From: Acinetobacter brisouisimilis | GTDB lineage: Bacteria > Pseudomonadota > Gammaproteobacteria > Pseudomonadales > Moraxellaceae | Reading direction: 5' to 3' | Assembly: GCF_000368265.1 (NCBI RefSeq) | Contig: NZ_KB851219.1 | Location: 573,920-637,919, forward strand | DNA: 64,000 nt | Part shown: one piece after another, positions 22,860 through 31,340 of the stretch | Numbering within the stretch: position 1 is the stretch's first letter | Layout: the number at the start of each line of letters is the position of its first letter | Notes under the pieces: model-generated | What the model saw: only the letters and a program-made list of their open reading frames with translations | Database searches by the model: none | What the model was told of the DNA's origin: nothing | Translations under genes and position numbers: made by a program

Positions 22860-23513
22860 TTAATCATAAAGGCGATAAATACCGGTAAAGCGTTGGCAAT
22901 TCTGTTTTGCCACATGATTGGTGCTGGTAACTACTAATAAGGCTTTCTGATAGTTAAATTGATACTGACAAGTGGTTTCATTGTTGGTGACTTTGGTTTT
23001 GTCTGTATTGTTTAAATATGCCAGAAAAACAAAACTGAGCTTATCGAGGCTAGCATTTGGGTTACGATACATCCAGCCTTCGATTTTCATTTTATTTTGA
23101 TCGAGTTGATGAATCTGCAAATAGGTTTGTGGCTGGGCAATTTTCCCATGATGATATTTAATAAAATGCTGAGTGAGGCTTTGGTTTAAGGCGCTATAGG
23201 CATTTAAGTCTTCAGCGCGTAGATTAAATTGTTGTTCAAAACAGCTTTTATTCTTGCACTGTTTTAAACGGGAATGCCACATATGCTGAGTATCTTGTAA
23301 TAAGCGTAATGGTGCATTGGTGACCAGATTTGAGGTAAAGTACAGCTTATTGATCTGATCAACTTGAGTTTTATATTGTGTTTTACAGTAATTTGGATGT
23401 GATTGATTGCTACATAAGGGCTGATAGGCATAGCTCGAAGAGCATGCTAATACGCTGAGCAAAACCATACAGCCAAATGCTTTATTGGTATAAAGATTAA
23501 AATTCAACGACAT
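22860..23513 (-). CDS. Secreted protein of unknown function, LprI-like pattern
   Basis: The 217-residue protein begins with a Sec signal (MSLNFNLYTNKAFGCMVLLSVLACSSSYA, probable cleavage after SSYA). The segment LLQDTQHMWHSRLKQCKNKSCFEQQFNLR resembles the DUF1311/LprI repeat (Gln-x-x-Trp-x-x-x-x-x-x-Cys followed by Cys), a fold found in periplasmic proteins including lysozyme inhibitors. The C-terminal half is not recognised. It has at least six Cys in the mature part, suggesting disulfides. It is inserted against the reading direction between ispD and ispF. Confidence 0.7.
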   Translation of the reverse strand: MSLNFNLYTNKAFGCMVLLSVLACSSSYAYQPLCSNQSHPNYCKTQYKTQVDQINKLYFTSNLVTNAPLRLLQDTQHMWHSRLKQCKNKSCFEQQFNLRAEDLNAYSALNQSLTQHFIKYHHGKIAQPQTYLQIHQLDQNKMKIEGWMYRNPNASLDKLSFVFLAYLNNTDKTKVTNNETTCQYQFNYQKALLVVTSTNHVAKQNCQRFTGIYRLYD

Positions 23514-23601
23514 GATCGCTTATACTTTGACGAGATGATGCTAGCGCTAACTATAGCGAATCAGCGATAACAAACACAAGTCTTGATAAAGGATGTTTAG
23601 C

Positions 23602-24090
23602 GTGGTTACAAAAATTCGAATCGGTCAAGGCATGGATGTACATGCTTTTGAAGAAGGTGATTTTGTCACTTTGGCAGGAATTCAGATTCCTCATACACAG
23701 GGTTTAAAAGCACACTCAGATGGTGATGTAGTATTGCATGCACTGTGTGATGCGTTACTTGGTGCATTGGCATTGGGCGATATTGGACAGCATTTTCCAG
23801 ATACAGATCCCGAATTTAAGGGTGCAGATAGTCGTAAGCTGTTGCAGCATGTTTATCAACTAATTTTGGATCGTGGCTATGTGCTAGCTAATGCGGATAT
23901 GACTGTCGCATGCGAACGCCCGAAACTGGCGAAATATAATCTAGACATGCGTCAGAGTGTGGCAAATGTGCTTGATGTAGATGTATCGCAAATTAGCATT
24001 AAAGCTACAACAACTGAAAAATTGGGCTTTACGGGGCGTCAGGAAGGGATTCTGGCGACTGCCACTGTATTGTTAGTGGCAGCAAGCTGA
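23602..24090 (+). CDS. ispF: 2-C-methyl-D-erythritol 2,4-cyclodiphosphate synthase IspF
   Basis: IspF cyclises CDP-ME-2-phosphate in the MEP pathway. The zinc ligands are in MDVHAF and AHSDGDVVLHAL; FTGRQEGILA near the end is the family motif. I favour GTG 23602 (MVTKIRIGQG): the AAAGGA site at 23588-23593 overlaps the alternative ATG at 23593 and so cannot serve it, but is 8 nt from the GTG. The protein is then 162 residues, the usual length. Confidence 0.95.
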   Translation: MVTKIRIGQGMDVHAFEEGDFVTLAGIQIPHTQGLKAHSDGDVVLHALCDALLGALALGDIGQHFPDTDPEFKGADSRKLLQHVYQLILDRGYVLANADMTVACERPKLAKYNLDMRQSVANVLDVDVSQISIKATTTEKLGFTGRQEGILATATVLLVAAS

Positions 24091-24099
24091 TCTAAGCAT

Positions 24100-24639
24100 T
24101 CACGAGAATGCTTTTGTTCCCATGAGGGCTTGTTGAAGTTCAAGAGTTGCTTTGCGCCCTTGGAGCTGTAAGGCAACATTGTGAATTAAACCTGTCCAGG
24201 TATCATTTGGTTCCCAGATTTGATGCAGATAATGCTGTGCCTGTTCTATATCGGCATCCATATAATACTGACGATATAAATAGATGAGAGCGCTGGCACA
24301 ATAATTTTCAGAGCAGTGAATCCAGATATTCTGTTGTTTCAATAGGAAGTTCAATGTATCAAGTACAAAAAGAGCTTGTTCTGGATCGGGAAGTTCCCAG
24401 TCAATCGGCAGTTGAATATAATTTAATCCTAATTCAAGGCAAATCTTATCTTCATGCTCAACTGCATTGTTGGCATCGCTTAAAGCCAAATTAATAACAG
24501 TATTGATTCCATACGCTTTAATCAGTTTGAGTTGTTCAACGGTTGGTTGCCCAGAACTGAGTAGGCGTTCATGAATATACTGAAAGTTAAGGGTCTGACT
24601 AAGCGCGCGTTCTAAACTGTTCATACGATGATCATTCAT
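24100..24639 (-). CDS. Tyrosine-phosphatase-like protein lacking the catalytic arginine
   Basis: About 179 residues with the DSP/PTP-like layout: SGQPTVEQLKLIKAYGINTVINLAL, LGLNYIQLPIDWELPDP, then the P-loop position IHCSENYCASALIYLYR. A catalytic Cys (109) is present, but the Cys-x5-Arg signature is broken: the expected Arg is Ala, and a second Cys precedes it. It may be a non-catalytic phosphate-binding or regulatory protein. The upstream ATG at 24651 lies inside the aroG terminator stem, so I start at 24639; 24624 is also possible. Confidence 0.7.
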   Translation of the reverse strand: MNDHRMNSLERALSQTLNFQYIHERLLSSGQPTVEQLKLIKAYGINTVINLALSDANNAVEHEDKICLELGLNYIQLPIDWELPDPEQALFVLDTLNFLLKQQNIWIHCSENYCASALIYLYRQYYMDADIEQAQHYLHQIWEPNDTWTGLIHNVALQLQGRKATLELQQALMGTKAFS

Positions 24640-24665
24640 AAAAAACGCCATCTTGCTGATGGCGT
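24640..24665 (-). terminator. Rho-independent terminator of the DAHP synthase gene
   Basis: On the minus strand: ACGCCATC, 5-nt loop, GATGGCGT, then a T-run (plus-strand A-run 24640-24645). It begins 12 nt after the aroG stop and abuts the start of the next leftward gene. Confidence 0.85.
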
Positions 24666-24677
24666 ATTGTCAAATAA

Positions 24678-25769
24678 TTAGCGGTTTGGTAAAACATCTT
24701 TTAATGCATCGTGCATTTCAAGAAGCGCTTTTTCCGTGGTATCCCAATCAATACAGCCATCAGTAACTGATTTGCCATATTCAAGTTCACAAAGATTCTC
24801 TGGAATATCTTGGCGTCCGCCTTTAAGGTGACTTTCCACCATCAAGCCCACAATTGACTTGTTGCCATTGATGATTTGCTCAGTGACATTTTTGAGAACA
24901 AGTGGTTGTAAGTACGGGTCTTTGTTAGAGTTGGCGTGGCTGGCATCAATCATGATTTTGTTGCTGACTTTTGCTTTTGCCAAAGCTTGCTCTGCTTCTG
25001 CAACAGAGGTTGCATCGTAGTTTGGCTTGCCGTTACCACCACGCAATACCACGTGTGCGTATGGGTTACCATTGGTACGAATTACAGAAACCTGACCATT
25101 TTCATTTAAACCGAGGAAGCTGTGTCCATGTTTAACGGCTTGCATGGCATTGGTTGCGACGGTTAAACCACCATCTGTACCATTTTTAAAGCCAACAGGT
25201 GAAGATAGACCTGAAGACATTTCACGGTGAGTTTGGCTTTCTGTAGTACGTGCACCAATTGCTGACCATGAAATTAAATCGTGTAAATATTGTGGTGAGT
25301 TTGGATCAAGCGCTTCAGTTGCACAAGGTAAACCCACTTCATTGAGTTCAAGTAATAATTTACGACCAATGCGCAGACCTTTTTCAATATTGAATGAATC
25401 ATTCATATCGGGGTCATTGATCAGGCCTTTCCAGCCAATTGTTGTACGCGGTTTTTCAAAATAAACACGCATAACCAAATAAAGAGTGTCTTTGACTTTT
25501 TCACTAAGTGCTTTAAGACGTTCAGCATATTCGTGTGCGGCTTTAGGATCGTGAATTGAGCATGGTCCAATCACGACAAATAAGCGTTTATCTTCACCAT
25601 CCAAAATCTTGCGAATCGTTTCACGTCCGTTAAGCACAGTTTGATAAGCCTTCTCTGAAAGAGGAAGTTCTTCTTTTAATTGTGCTGGAGTAACAAGCGG
25701 TTGGATGCTTTGGATATTGATATCATCAATATCGGCTGACGTAATAGAATGGGACTGTAAACTATTCAT
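24678..25769 (-). CDS. aroG: 3-deoxy-7-phosphoheptulonate (DAHP) synthase, class I AroG/AroF type
   Basis: The enzyme condenses erythrose-4-phosphate with phosphoenolpyruvate, the first shikimate-pathway step. Class I motifs are present: VVIGPCSIHDPKAAHEYAERL, RVYFEKPRTTIGWKGLINDPDMN, GARTTESQTHREMSSGLS, FKNGTDGG and MIDASHANSNKD. With ATG 25769 it has 363 residues; a GTG three codons upstream is open. The feedback inhibitor (Phe, Tyr or Trp) cannot be decided by eye, so the symbol marks the family. No attenuator-like leader is visible. Confidence 0.93.
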   Translation of the reverse strand: MNSLQSHSITSADIDDINIQSIQPLVTPAQLKEELPLSEKAYQTVLNGRETIRKILDGEDKRLFVVIGPCSIHDPKAAHEYAERLKALSEKVKDTLYLVMRVYFEKPRTTIGWKGLINDPDMNDSFNIEKGLRIGRKLLLELNEVGLPCATEALDPNSPQYLHDLISWSAIGARTTESQTHREMSSGLSSPVGFKNGTDGGLTVATNAMQAVKHGHSFLGLNENGQVSVIRTNGNPYAHVVLRGGNGKPNYDATSVAEAEQALAKAKVSNKIMIDASHANSNKDPYLQPLVLKNVTEQIINGNKSIVGLMVESHLKGGRQDIPENLCELEYGKSVTDGCIDWDTTEKALLEMHDALKDVLPNR

Positions 25770-25897
25770 TGCCTTCACTGGTTAAAAAATAGGATCATCT
25801 GGATGAGTCTGACTATAGCATGCTTTCAGAAACAAAAGATGATCGTAGCGCTAAATCTTTGGATTAAAAACGTCTATTAGTCTAATGCTCGATAGCA

Positions 25898-26782
25898 TTA
25901 GCCATGTTGTTGTGAATTGCTTACAGGCTGAATGAGCATTGCAGTTTCAGCTTTTGGTTTCGGCTTTTCTTTAACAGGATGCAAAATAAAGTTAATCCCG
26001 AGCAGGAACAGGGTAATCCCTAAAATTTTACGAATCATTTTTTCAGGCAATTTTGAGCTGATCAGCGTACCAAAAATAATGGCAGGAATAGAACCAATCA
26101 GTAACCAGCTGAGTAAATGAAAGTCCACGTTGCCAGAACTCATGTGAGCAATCCCTGCAACGAAAGTCAGTAATACCGCATGTGCAACATCTGAACCGAT
26201 AATCCGAATCATCGGTAGATTTGGGAAAAGCAGAATTAGTGCCATAACACCAAATGCACCCGCACCAACCGATGACAATGTCACGAATACACCCAGTACA
26301 ATTCCCATAAAGACGACATAAATGCGGCGCTTGCCTGTAAAGATTAATTCTTCAGACTGTGGTTCTTTTTTGCGGAAATGGTTAAAGAATTTCTCGATTT
26401 TTGAACGGAAAATAATGGAAATACCAGTCAGGGTCAACATGAAACCCAAGACCATAGTCAAGACTGCTTTATATTCAGAAGAATGGCTTAAATAGTGCTC
26501 CAGTACCCAGTGTGTTGCAAATGAAGCAGGAACACTACCCAGAGCTAGCCATGAAACAATTGGCCAAACGACATTGAGTTTTTTGGCATGAACGATTGAG
26601 CCACAAAATTTAGAAATGGATGCATAGATTAAGTCAGTACCAATTGCGATATGTGGTTCGATTTTAAATAAACTGATCAGCATTGGAGTCATGAGTGAAC
26701 CACCACCAACACCTGTGATCCCTACACAAAAACCCACTAGCATGCCTGCTAAAATAAACTGAACCGCATCAACCATGACCAT
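25898..26782 (-). CDS. TauE/SafE-family sulfite/organosulfonate exporter-like permease
   Basis: This 294-residue membrane protein has two similar halves of about four hydrophobic segments. Each half has a Gly-rich start: GMLVGFCVGITGVGGGSLMTPML in the first and GIVLGVFVTLSSVGAGAFGVMAL in the second. These are the duplicated signature of TauE/SafE permeases. A basic loop (RSKIEKFFNHFRKKEPQSEE) separates the halves. The substrate is unknown. It is monocistronic and followed by aroG. Confidence 0.88.
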   Translation of the reverse strand: MVMVDAVQFILAGMLVGFCVGITGVGGGSLMTPMLISLFKIEPHIAIGTDLIYASISKFCGSIVHAKKLNVVWPIVSWLALGSVPASFATHWVLEHYLSHSSEYKAVLTMVLGFMLTLTGISIIFRSKIEKFFNHFRKKEPQSEELIFTGKRRIYVVFMGIVLGVFVTLSSVGAGAFGVMALILLFPNLPMIRIIGSDVAHAVLLTFVAGIAHMSSGNVDFHLLSWLLIGSIPAIIFGTLISSKLPEKMIRKILGITLFLLGINFILHPVKEKPKPKAETAMLIQPVSNSQQHG

Positions 26783-27222
26783 GTGCCATTATATAAATTT
26801 GTGCTTATATTAGGAGTTTTTATGAAAAAACGTACTCATAAAAAATGATTTGCTTATTCAAAAAAAGAATAAATAAATACTGAATCACAAAATCATGATT
26901 TTTCAGAAATTTTTAAGTAAGATTTTTAAAAAATACCAATAAAAATCAATTCACTACTTTAAAATTTAATTGTGGTATTTTCAATTGAGACTTTCGCTAA
27001 ACACATTGTGCCAATTTTTGAGAGTTTTAAATATTTTAAAAAAGCCATCGCTTTAGCAATACGGCCGAGAAAGCATATAGCCTGATCAATAAAATTGCAT
27101 GAAAAATATTCTTAATATTATTGGGTGTTGCTCAAGGAGCAAGATCATTTGTGCTGCAAAAAATCAATAAAAAAGCCATCTCTAGATAGAAATGGCTTTT
27201 TGTTTTTGTGGCAGTTTGTTGT
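26783..27222. other. AT-rich gap between the TauE gene and hmp
   Basis: These 440 bases contain the hmp terminator (27171-27200) and the TauE gene's leader. A short frame at 27125-27307 runs through the terminator and is not coding. Nothing else is recognisable. Confidence 0.5.
27164..27200 (-). terminator. Rho-independent terminator of hmp
   Basis: AAAAGCCAT / ATGGCTTTT around a 12-nt loop, with an A-run on the left that gives a T-run on the minus strand, 23 nt past the hmp stop. Confidence 0.8.
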
Positions 27223-28503
27223 TTATAGGGCAACGCCACCTGTACCAAAAGCTTCGCTGTGGATATTTTCTTGTGGAATACCGAGTGCTAACAAGGCTTT
27301 ATTTTGAATTTGCATAAATGGCATTGGACCACATAAATAATAATCAGCATTTTCAGGTAACCATTTACGGTCTAGTGTCGACAAATCTAGGCGACCTTTC
27401 GAATGGTAGTCTTGTCCCAACACATCTTGTTGTTCAGGATGTTCATAAGCAACAAAGACATTTAAATTATCGTGCTGCTCTGCCAATCCTTGAATGGCAT
27501 TTTTCATGGCATGTACGCGTGAACCACGTGTTGCATGAATGAAATGAACAGATGGTTTAGCTTCTGTCGAGCCAAACTGTGCTTTGATTTTTTGCCAGAA
27601 TGATATTTTGGCACTTGGATCAGTATTTTCTGTTAACAACTGATTCAACATGGCAACCATTGGTGTTAAGCCAACGCCTGCACTGATTAAAACATTGGTT
27701 TTTTCAGGATTAACCAAGAAGAAGTTACCTGTTGGTGCAGAAAGCTCCACCACATCATTGACGTTTAAATGCTTATGTAATGTTGAAGAAACATAACCAG
27801 GATCTTGTCCTTCAACTTTTGCTTGTTCACGTTTCACCGAAATACGGAAATAGTTGCCTGAAGCGCAGTCTGACAGGCTGTATTGACGTGGTTGTTTAAT
27901 GCCGAGTTCAGGAACAAATACACGTACAGTCACGTATTGACCTGCTTTGTATTCTGGTAATGCACCACCATCTTTTGGCATCAAATAGAAAGAAGTAATT
28001 TCATCACTTTCTTTGACTTTTTTGGAGATAATAAAATCACGCCAGCCTAACCAGCTACCTTTAGTCTGTTGATGTTCTTGATAAATTTTCTGCTCAGTTG
28101 CAATAAACAAATCTGCAAGTTGTCCGTATGCCAGACCCCATGCCTCAATCAGTTCGTGATCCATTGGAATACTGAGCACTTCACTAATTGAGTGCAACAG
28201 GTTTTCACCGACAATGTCATACTCAGGTGCTTGGATATTCAGGCTGACATGTTTGTGGCAGATCAGTTCAACAACAGGTGCAAGTACGCTTGGGTCTTCG
28301 ATGTTTTCAGCATATGCCAATACCGCCCCCGCAAGTGCTTTTGCTTGCGCGCCGCTGCGCTGATGTCCCATGTTAAACGTTTCTTTTAACTGCGGATTGT
28401 TGGTTAGCATACGGTTATAGAAATAATCTGTAAGCGCAACCCCGTTTTCACGCAAAACTGGAACAGTTGATTTAATGAGGTCAATTTGATGTTGGCTTAA
28501 CAT
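27223..28503 (-). CDS. hmp: Nitric oxide dioxygenase (flavohaemoglobin) Hmp
   Basis: Hmp oxidises NO to nitrate using NAD(P)H, FAD and haem. The ATG at 28503 gives 426 residues beginning MLSQHQIDLIKSTVPVL; the globin domain includes the proximal-His segment ICHKHVSLNIQAPEYDIVGENLL. The FAD domain has RQYSLSDC and the NAD domain ISAGVGLTPMVAMLNQLL and YYLCGPMPFM. It is longer than E. coli Hmp (396) partly through an insertion of about 20 residues after the NAD motif (SFWQKIKAQFGSTEAKPS). A perfect NsrR-type palindrome lies 22 nt upstream, so induction by NO is expected. Confidence 0.95.
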   Translation of the reverse strand: MLSQHQIDLIKSTVPVLRENGVALTDYFYNRMLTNNPQLKETFNMGHQRSGAQAKALAGAVLAYAENIEDPSVLAPVVELICHKHVSLNIQAPEYDIVGENLLHSISEVLSIPMDHELIEAWGLAYGQLADLFIATEQKIYQEHQQTKGSWLGWRDFIISKKVKESDEITSFYLMPKDGGALPEYKAGQYVTVRVFVPELGIKQPRQYSLSDCASGNYFRISVKREQAKVEGQDPGYVSSTLHKHLNVNDVVELSAPTGNFFLVNPEKTNVLISAGVGLTPMVAMLNQLLTENTDPSAKISFWQKIKAQFGSTEAKPSVHFIHATRGSRVHAMKNAIQGLAEQHDNLNVFVAYEHPEQQDVLGQDYHSKGRLDLSTLDRKWLPENADYYLCGPMPFMQIQNKALLALGIPQENIHSEAFGTGGVAL

Positions 28504-28525
28504 AACGAATACTCGCACGTTTTTA

Positions 28526-28550
28526 TAAGATGTATTTAAAATACATCTTA
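28526..28550. promoter_or_regulatory. Candidate NsrR operator upstream of hmp
   Basis: A 25-bp perfect palindrome with 12-bp arms, TAAGATGTATTT and AAATACATCTTA, around one central A. It matches the known NsrR pattern (AAGATGyATTT with its complement) that represses hmp in many proteobacteria until NO destroys the NsrR Fe-S cluster. No nsrR gene is in the window. Confidence 0.85.
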
Positions 28551-29210
28551 TATTGATTTTGCGTCAAGTACTACATTAAATAAAAAATTAAAAATTTTAT
28601 AATATAATGTTTTTTAATGAAAAATAATTAAAAAACCAATCAAAATGATTGGTTTTAAAATGCCTATAAAAGCAGACTAAAATGGTCAGTATTTGAATTT
28701 GACCGCAACCGTATAATTGGTAGGTACGTCTTAGTAAACTTAGCCTTGATCTAGATCCGTCAGATATTTTTCCTGCTACATTATTGTTATTTATTTGGAA
28801 GCTAACATTGTTATTTAACTCATAACGCCATCAAGTTCAGCAGGGCATAAGCATCCTGTTGAAGCATTTGATCATCATTGCTGCTGATCGGGGTGCTAAT
28901 TTTATCTTGGCCCTGTACGGTTGACGTTCGCATCGATTTTAGATTTTTGGAATCGTGGTGTGGTATGAGTGGTTAAAATATTGAATCTTGATGTTGGATT
29001 GTAATGATGTGGGTGACTGCCAGTTTTGGTATTTTCAGGTTAAATTTGCTGTTGTCTGTTTGAGTGTAATTTGCAGCATAATTATCATCGAAAATGATTT
29101 GCAGGAAGATATGATAAGAGAACAAGTGTTTTATATTCAAACCAAGCATGAAGTAATGCCTAGAAATCTTTTATAATATTGTCGATGACACACCCAAAAG
29201 GAAAACATTC
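28551..29210. other. Gap of about 660 bases between hmp and lpxB
   Basis: Neither neighbour ends here, yet a terminator-like hairpin lies at 28633-28657. From 28660 to 29200 I see no credible gene; a 62-codon plus-strand frame (28988-29176) has no recognisable features. A region near 29075-29105 has a weak Fur-box-like look that I do not call. Confidence 0.45.
28622..28657. terminator. Orphan terminator-like hairpin
   Basis: AAAACCAATCA / TGATTGGTTTT with an AAA loop; on the minus strand it is followed by a T-rich stretch. No annotated gene ends nearby on either strand, so it may end an unrecognised small RNA read leftward, or be a remnant. Confidence 0.6.
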
Positions 29211-30389
29211 TTGCAAAAACGTAAATTGAGAATCGGCATTGTCGTCGGTGAGGTTTCAGGAGATACACTTGGGGCTGAACTGATGCGTTGTTTCAAGGAG
29301 CAGGGTGTTGACGTCGAATTTGAGGGTATTGGCGGTCCACAAATGATTGCTGAAGGCTTTCAGAGTTTTTATCCGATGGATACTCTTGCGGTCATGGGGT
29401 TGGTTGAAGTCTTAAAAGAACTGAAACAATTATTTGCTGTACGTGATGGTTTGGTTGAGCGTTGGCAAAACAATCCTGTTGATATTTTTATTGGAATTGA
29501 TGCCCCAGATTTTAATTTACGTTTGTCTAAGCGCCTAAAACAAAAACAGCTTCCGATTAAAACTGTGCAATATGTCAGTCCTTCTGTATGGGCATGGCGA
29601 CAAAAGCGTGTGTTTGGTATTAAGCAAAATATCGATTTGGTGATGTGTTTGTTTCCATTTGAAAAAGCCTTTTATCAACGGTATCAAGTTCCTGCAATTT
29701 TTGTTGGGCATCCGCTAGCGAAACAGTTACCACTCAGTAACCCGATTCAGCAAGCCAGACAAGCACTGAATCTTCCCGAACAAGCTAAATATATTGCGTT
29801 GTTACCAGGGAGTCGCCGTGGAGAAGTAGAACGACTTGCGCCTTTAGTTTTTGACGCAGCACAGATTTTGCAAACCAAATATCCTGAATATGAATATCTT
29901 GTTCCTGCAATTAATGCTCAGCGTTTTGAGCAAATTCAGAAAATTTTGGCAAGTTATCCTGAAAATGTACGTGCCAAGATTCATGTTCTCGACAATCAAC
30001 ATACTGAATCAAAAATTGGGCGTTTGGTCATGGATGCCAGTAATATTATCGCGTTGGCTTCGGGGACAGCCACACTTGAAGCGATGTTATTGCACCGCCC
30101 GATGGTGACATTTTACAAGCTGCATTGGTTAACCTATCGCATCATGAAATTCATGATCAAGATTCCGTACTTTTCTTTGCCCAATATTATTGCGGGGAAA
30201 AAAGTCATTCAGGAGTTGGTGCAGGATCAGGCAAACCCTGAAATATTGGCAGCTGAAATTGAAAAATTGATGAATGTTGAAGTGGCACAAATACAAGCCA
30301 TGCAGCATTTAAGTATGCATAAGCAACTGATTTCAGGAGATACTGAAGATCCTGTGCATGCAATTTTGCAGCTACTGGCAGTGCATTGA
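29211..30389 (+). CDS. lpxB: Lipid-A-disaccharide synthase LpxB
   Basis: LpxB joins UDP-diacylglucosamine and lipid X to make the lipid A disaccharide at the inner membrane. The 392-residue GT19 protein has LRIGIVVGEVSGDTLGAELM, EGIGGPQMIAEGF, VQYVSPSVWAWRQKRVFGIK, FVGHPLA, LLPGSRRGEVERL and the nucleotide-site motif SGTATLEAMLLHRPMVTFYK. It appears to start with TTG 29211: AAAAGGA lies at about the right distance and no ATG or GTG suits. It is a single gene here, not clustered with lpxA/fabZ. Confidence 0.95.
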   Translation: MQKRKLRIGIVVGEVSGDTLGAELMRCFKEQGVDVEFEGIGGPQMIAEGFQSFYPMDTLAVMGLVEVLKELKQLFAVRDGLVERWQNNPVDIFIGIDAPDFNLRLSKRLKQKQLPIKTVQYVSPSVWAWRQKRVFGIKQNIDLVMCLFPFEKAFYQRYQVPAIFVGHPLAKQLPLSNPIQQARQALNLPEQAKYIALLPGSRRGEVERLAPLVFDAAQILQTKYPEYEYLVPAINAQRFEQIQKILASYPENVRAKIHVLDNQHTESKIGRLVMDASNIIALASGTATLEAMLLHRPMVTFYKLHWLTYRIMKFMIKIPYFSLPNIIAGKKVIQELVQDQANPEILAAEIEKLMNVEVAQIQAMQHLSMHKQLISGDTEDPVHAILQLLAVH

Positions 30390-30393
30390 ATTT

Positions 30394-30422
30394 AAACAGG
30401 CAGGAATTTCCTGCCTGTTTTT
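30394..30422 (+). terminator. Rho-independent terminator of lpxB
   Basis: 11-bp perfect stem AAACAGGCAGG / CCTGCCTGTTT, followed by T-residues, 5 nt after the stop. Confidence 0.92.
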
Positions 30423-30434
30423 ATAATTATAAGT

Positions 30435-31304
30435 TTAAGTCCGAATAATAATTTCGTAGCCTGTATATTTACGAATATTAATCACGCCTGTATCTAAAAT
30501 CAGATATTGACCTTTGATGCCTTGCAACACACCGCGAATGGTTGGGGTTTTGTCGAGATTATGCGATTTGATTTTTTCAGGATACTGCTCGACAGGGTAA
30601 ACAAATTCGCGCATTTGCTCATTTTCAAGTAATTCAATTCCTTCATCAAATTGCAAGTTTTGACTAAATTCATCACGAATGCGCTGAATTTTAGGTGCAA
30701 ACTCCTCAACCAGTTGTTCGCGAACTTCAACCAAATTTAGCGGTTCAGCTTCACCTTTGAGTAATTTACGCCAGTCAGTTTTATCCGCCACTTGTTCACC
30801 AAACATAATTTCAAGCTGCCCCGACAAGCGCCGTGAGCCGACTCGCATAATCGGTAAAGCCTGAGTTGCCCCTTGATCGAGCCAGCGTGTTGGCATGTGC
30901 GTGATACGGGTAATGCCGACTTTTAAAGCACTTGAATTGGCTAAATAGACAATGTGCGGCTGAAAACAGACATTTTGTGCAAACTCATCTTCACGGCAAG
31001 TTCCGAGATGATAATGGCAAGTTTCAGGCTTCATAATGCACAGGTCACAAGATGCTTTAGTTTTAAAACACTTAAAGCAGTGACCTTGTGAGTAGGATTT
31101 CGGGGTTTTTGCACCACAAGACACACAAAAAATTTGCCCAGTCCATTCAATTTCAAGCTCTTGGCCTAAAGTAAAGGGTAAATTGATCTGAGATTGGTCT
31201 AGAATAAAGCTGTATTCAACATGCGCTTTTTGAGTGTTTTGTTCGGTTACACTATGGTTGGCTAAGTCGGCATGCATTTTGTGACAAATGCCTTGTAATT
31301 CCAT
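30435..31304 (-). CDS. DUF2797 zinc-ribbon protein
   Basis: The 289-residue protein has Cys pairs that suggest zinc binding: IFCVSCGAK, GHCFKCFKTKASCDLCIMKPETCHYHLGTC. It continues with VYLANSSALKVGITRITHMPTRWLDQGATQALPI, a segment that resembles a GIY-YIG-like fold start, and ends with a small beta domain (GVLQGIKGQYLILDTGVINIRKYTGYEI). I recognise this as DUF2797; its function is unknown to me. It is divergent from the next gene by 36 nt. Confidence 0.82.
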   Translation of the reverse strand: MELQGICHKMHADLANHSVTEQNTQKAHVEYSFILDQSQINLPFTLGQELEIEWTGQIFCVSCGAKTPKSYSQGHCFKCFKTKASCDLCIMKPETCHYHLGTCREDEFAQNVCFQPHIVYLANSSALKVGITRITHMPTRWLDQGATQALPIMRVGSRRLSGQLEIMFGEQVADKTDWRKLLKGEAEPLNLVEVREQLVEEFAPKIQRIRDEFSQNLQFDEGIELLENEQMREFVYPVEQYPEKIKSHNLDKTPTIRGVLQGIKGQYLILDTGVINIRKYTGYEIIIRT

Positions 31305-31340
31305 ATCAATTTCTCTCTAACTCAGATAAAGGTGCAGTTT

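Noticed and set aside
24640..24651. ATG 24651 as start of the phosphatase-like gene
   Set aside because: The codon is inside the aroG terminator stem; starts at 24639 or 24624 are more likely.
27125..27307. 60-codon frame between the TauE gene and hmp
   Set aside because: Covers the hmp terminator and the antisense of the hmp 3' end.
29060..29110. Fur-box-like ATTATCATCGAAAATGAT
   Set aside because: Too many mismatches to the 19-bp consensus and no iron-related gene next to it.
28988..29176. 62-codon frame upstream of lpxB
   Set aside because: Hydrophobic but without family resemblance or ribosome-binding site; kept only as part of the gap description.
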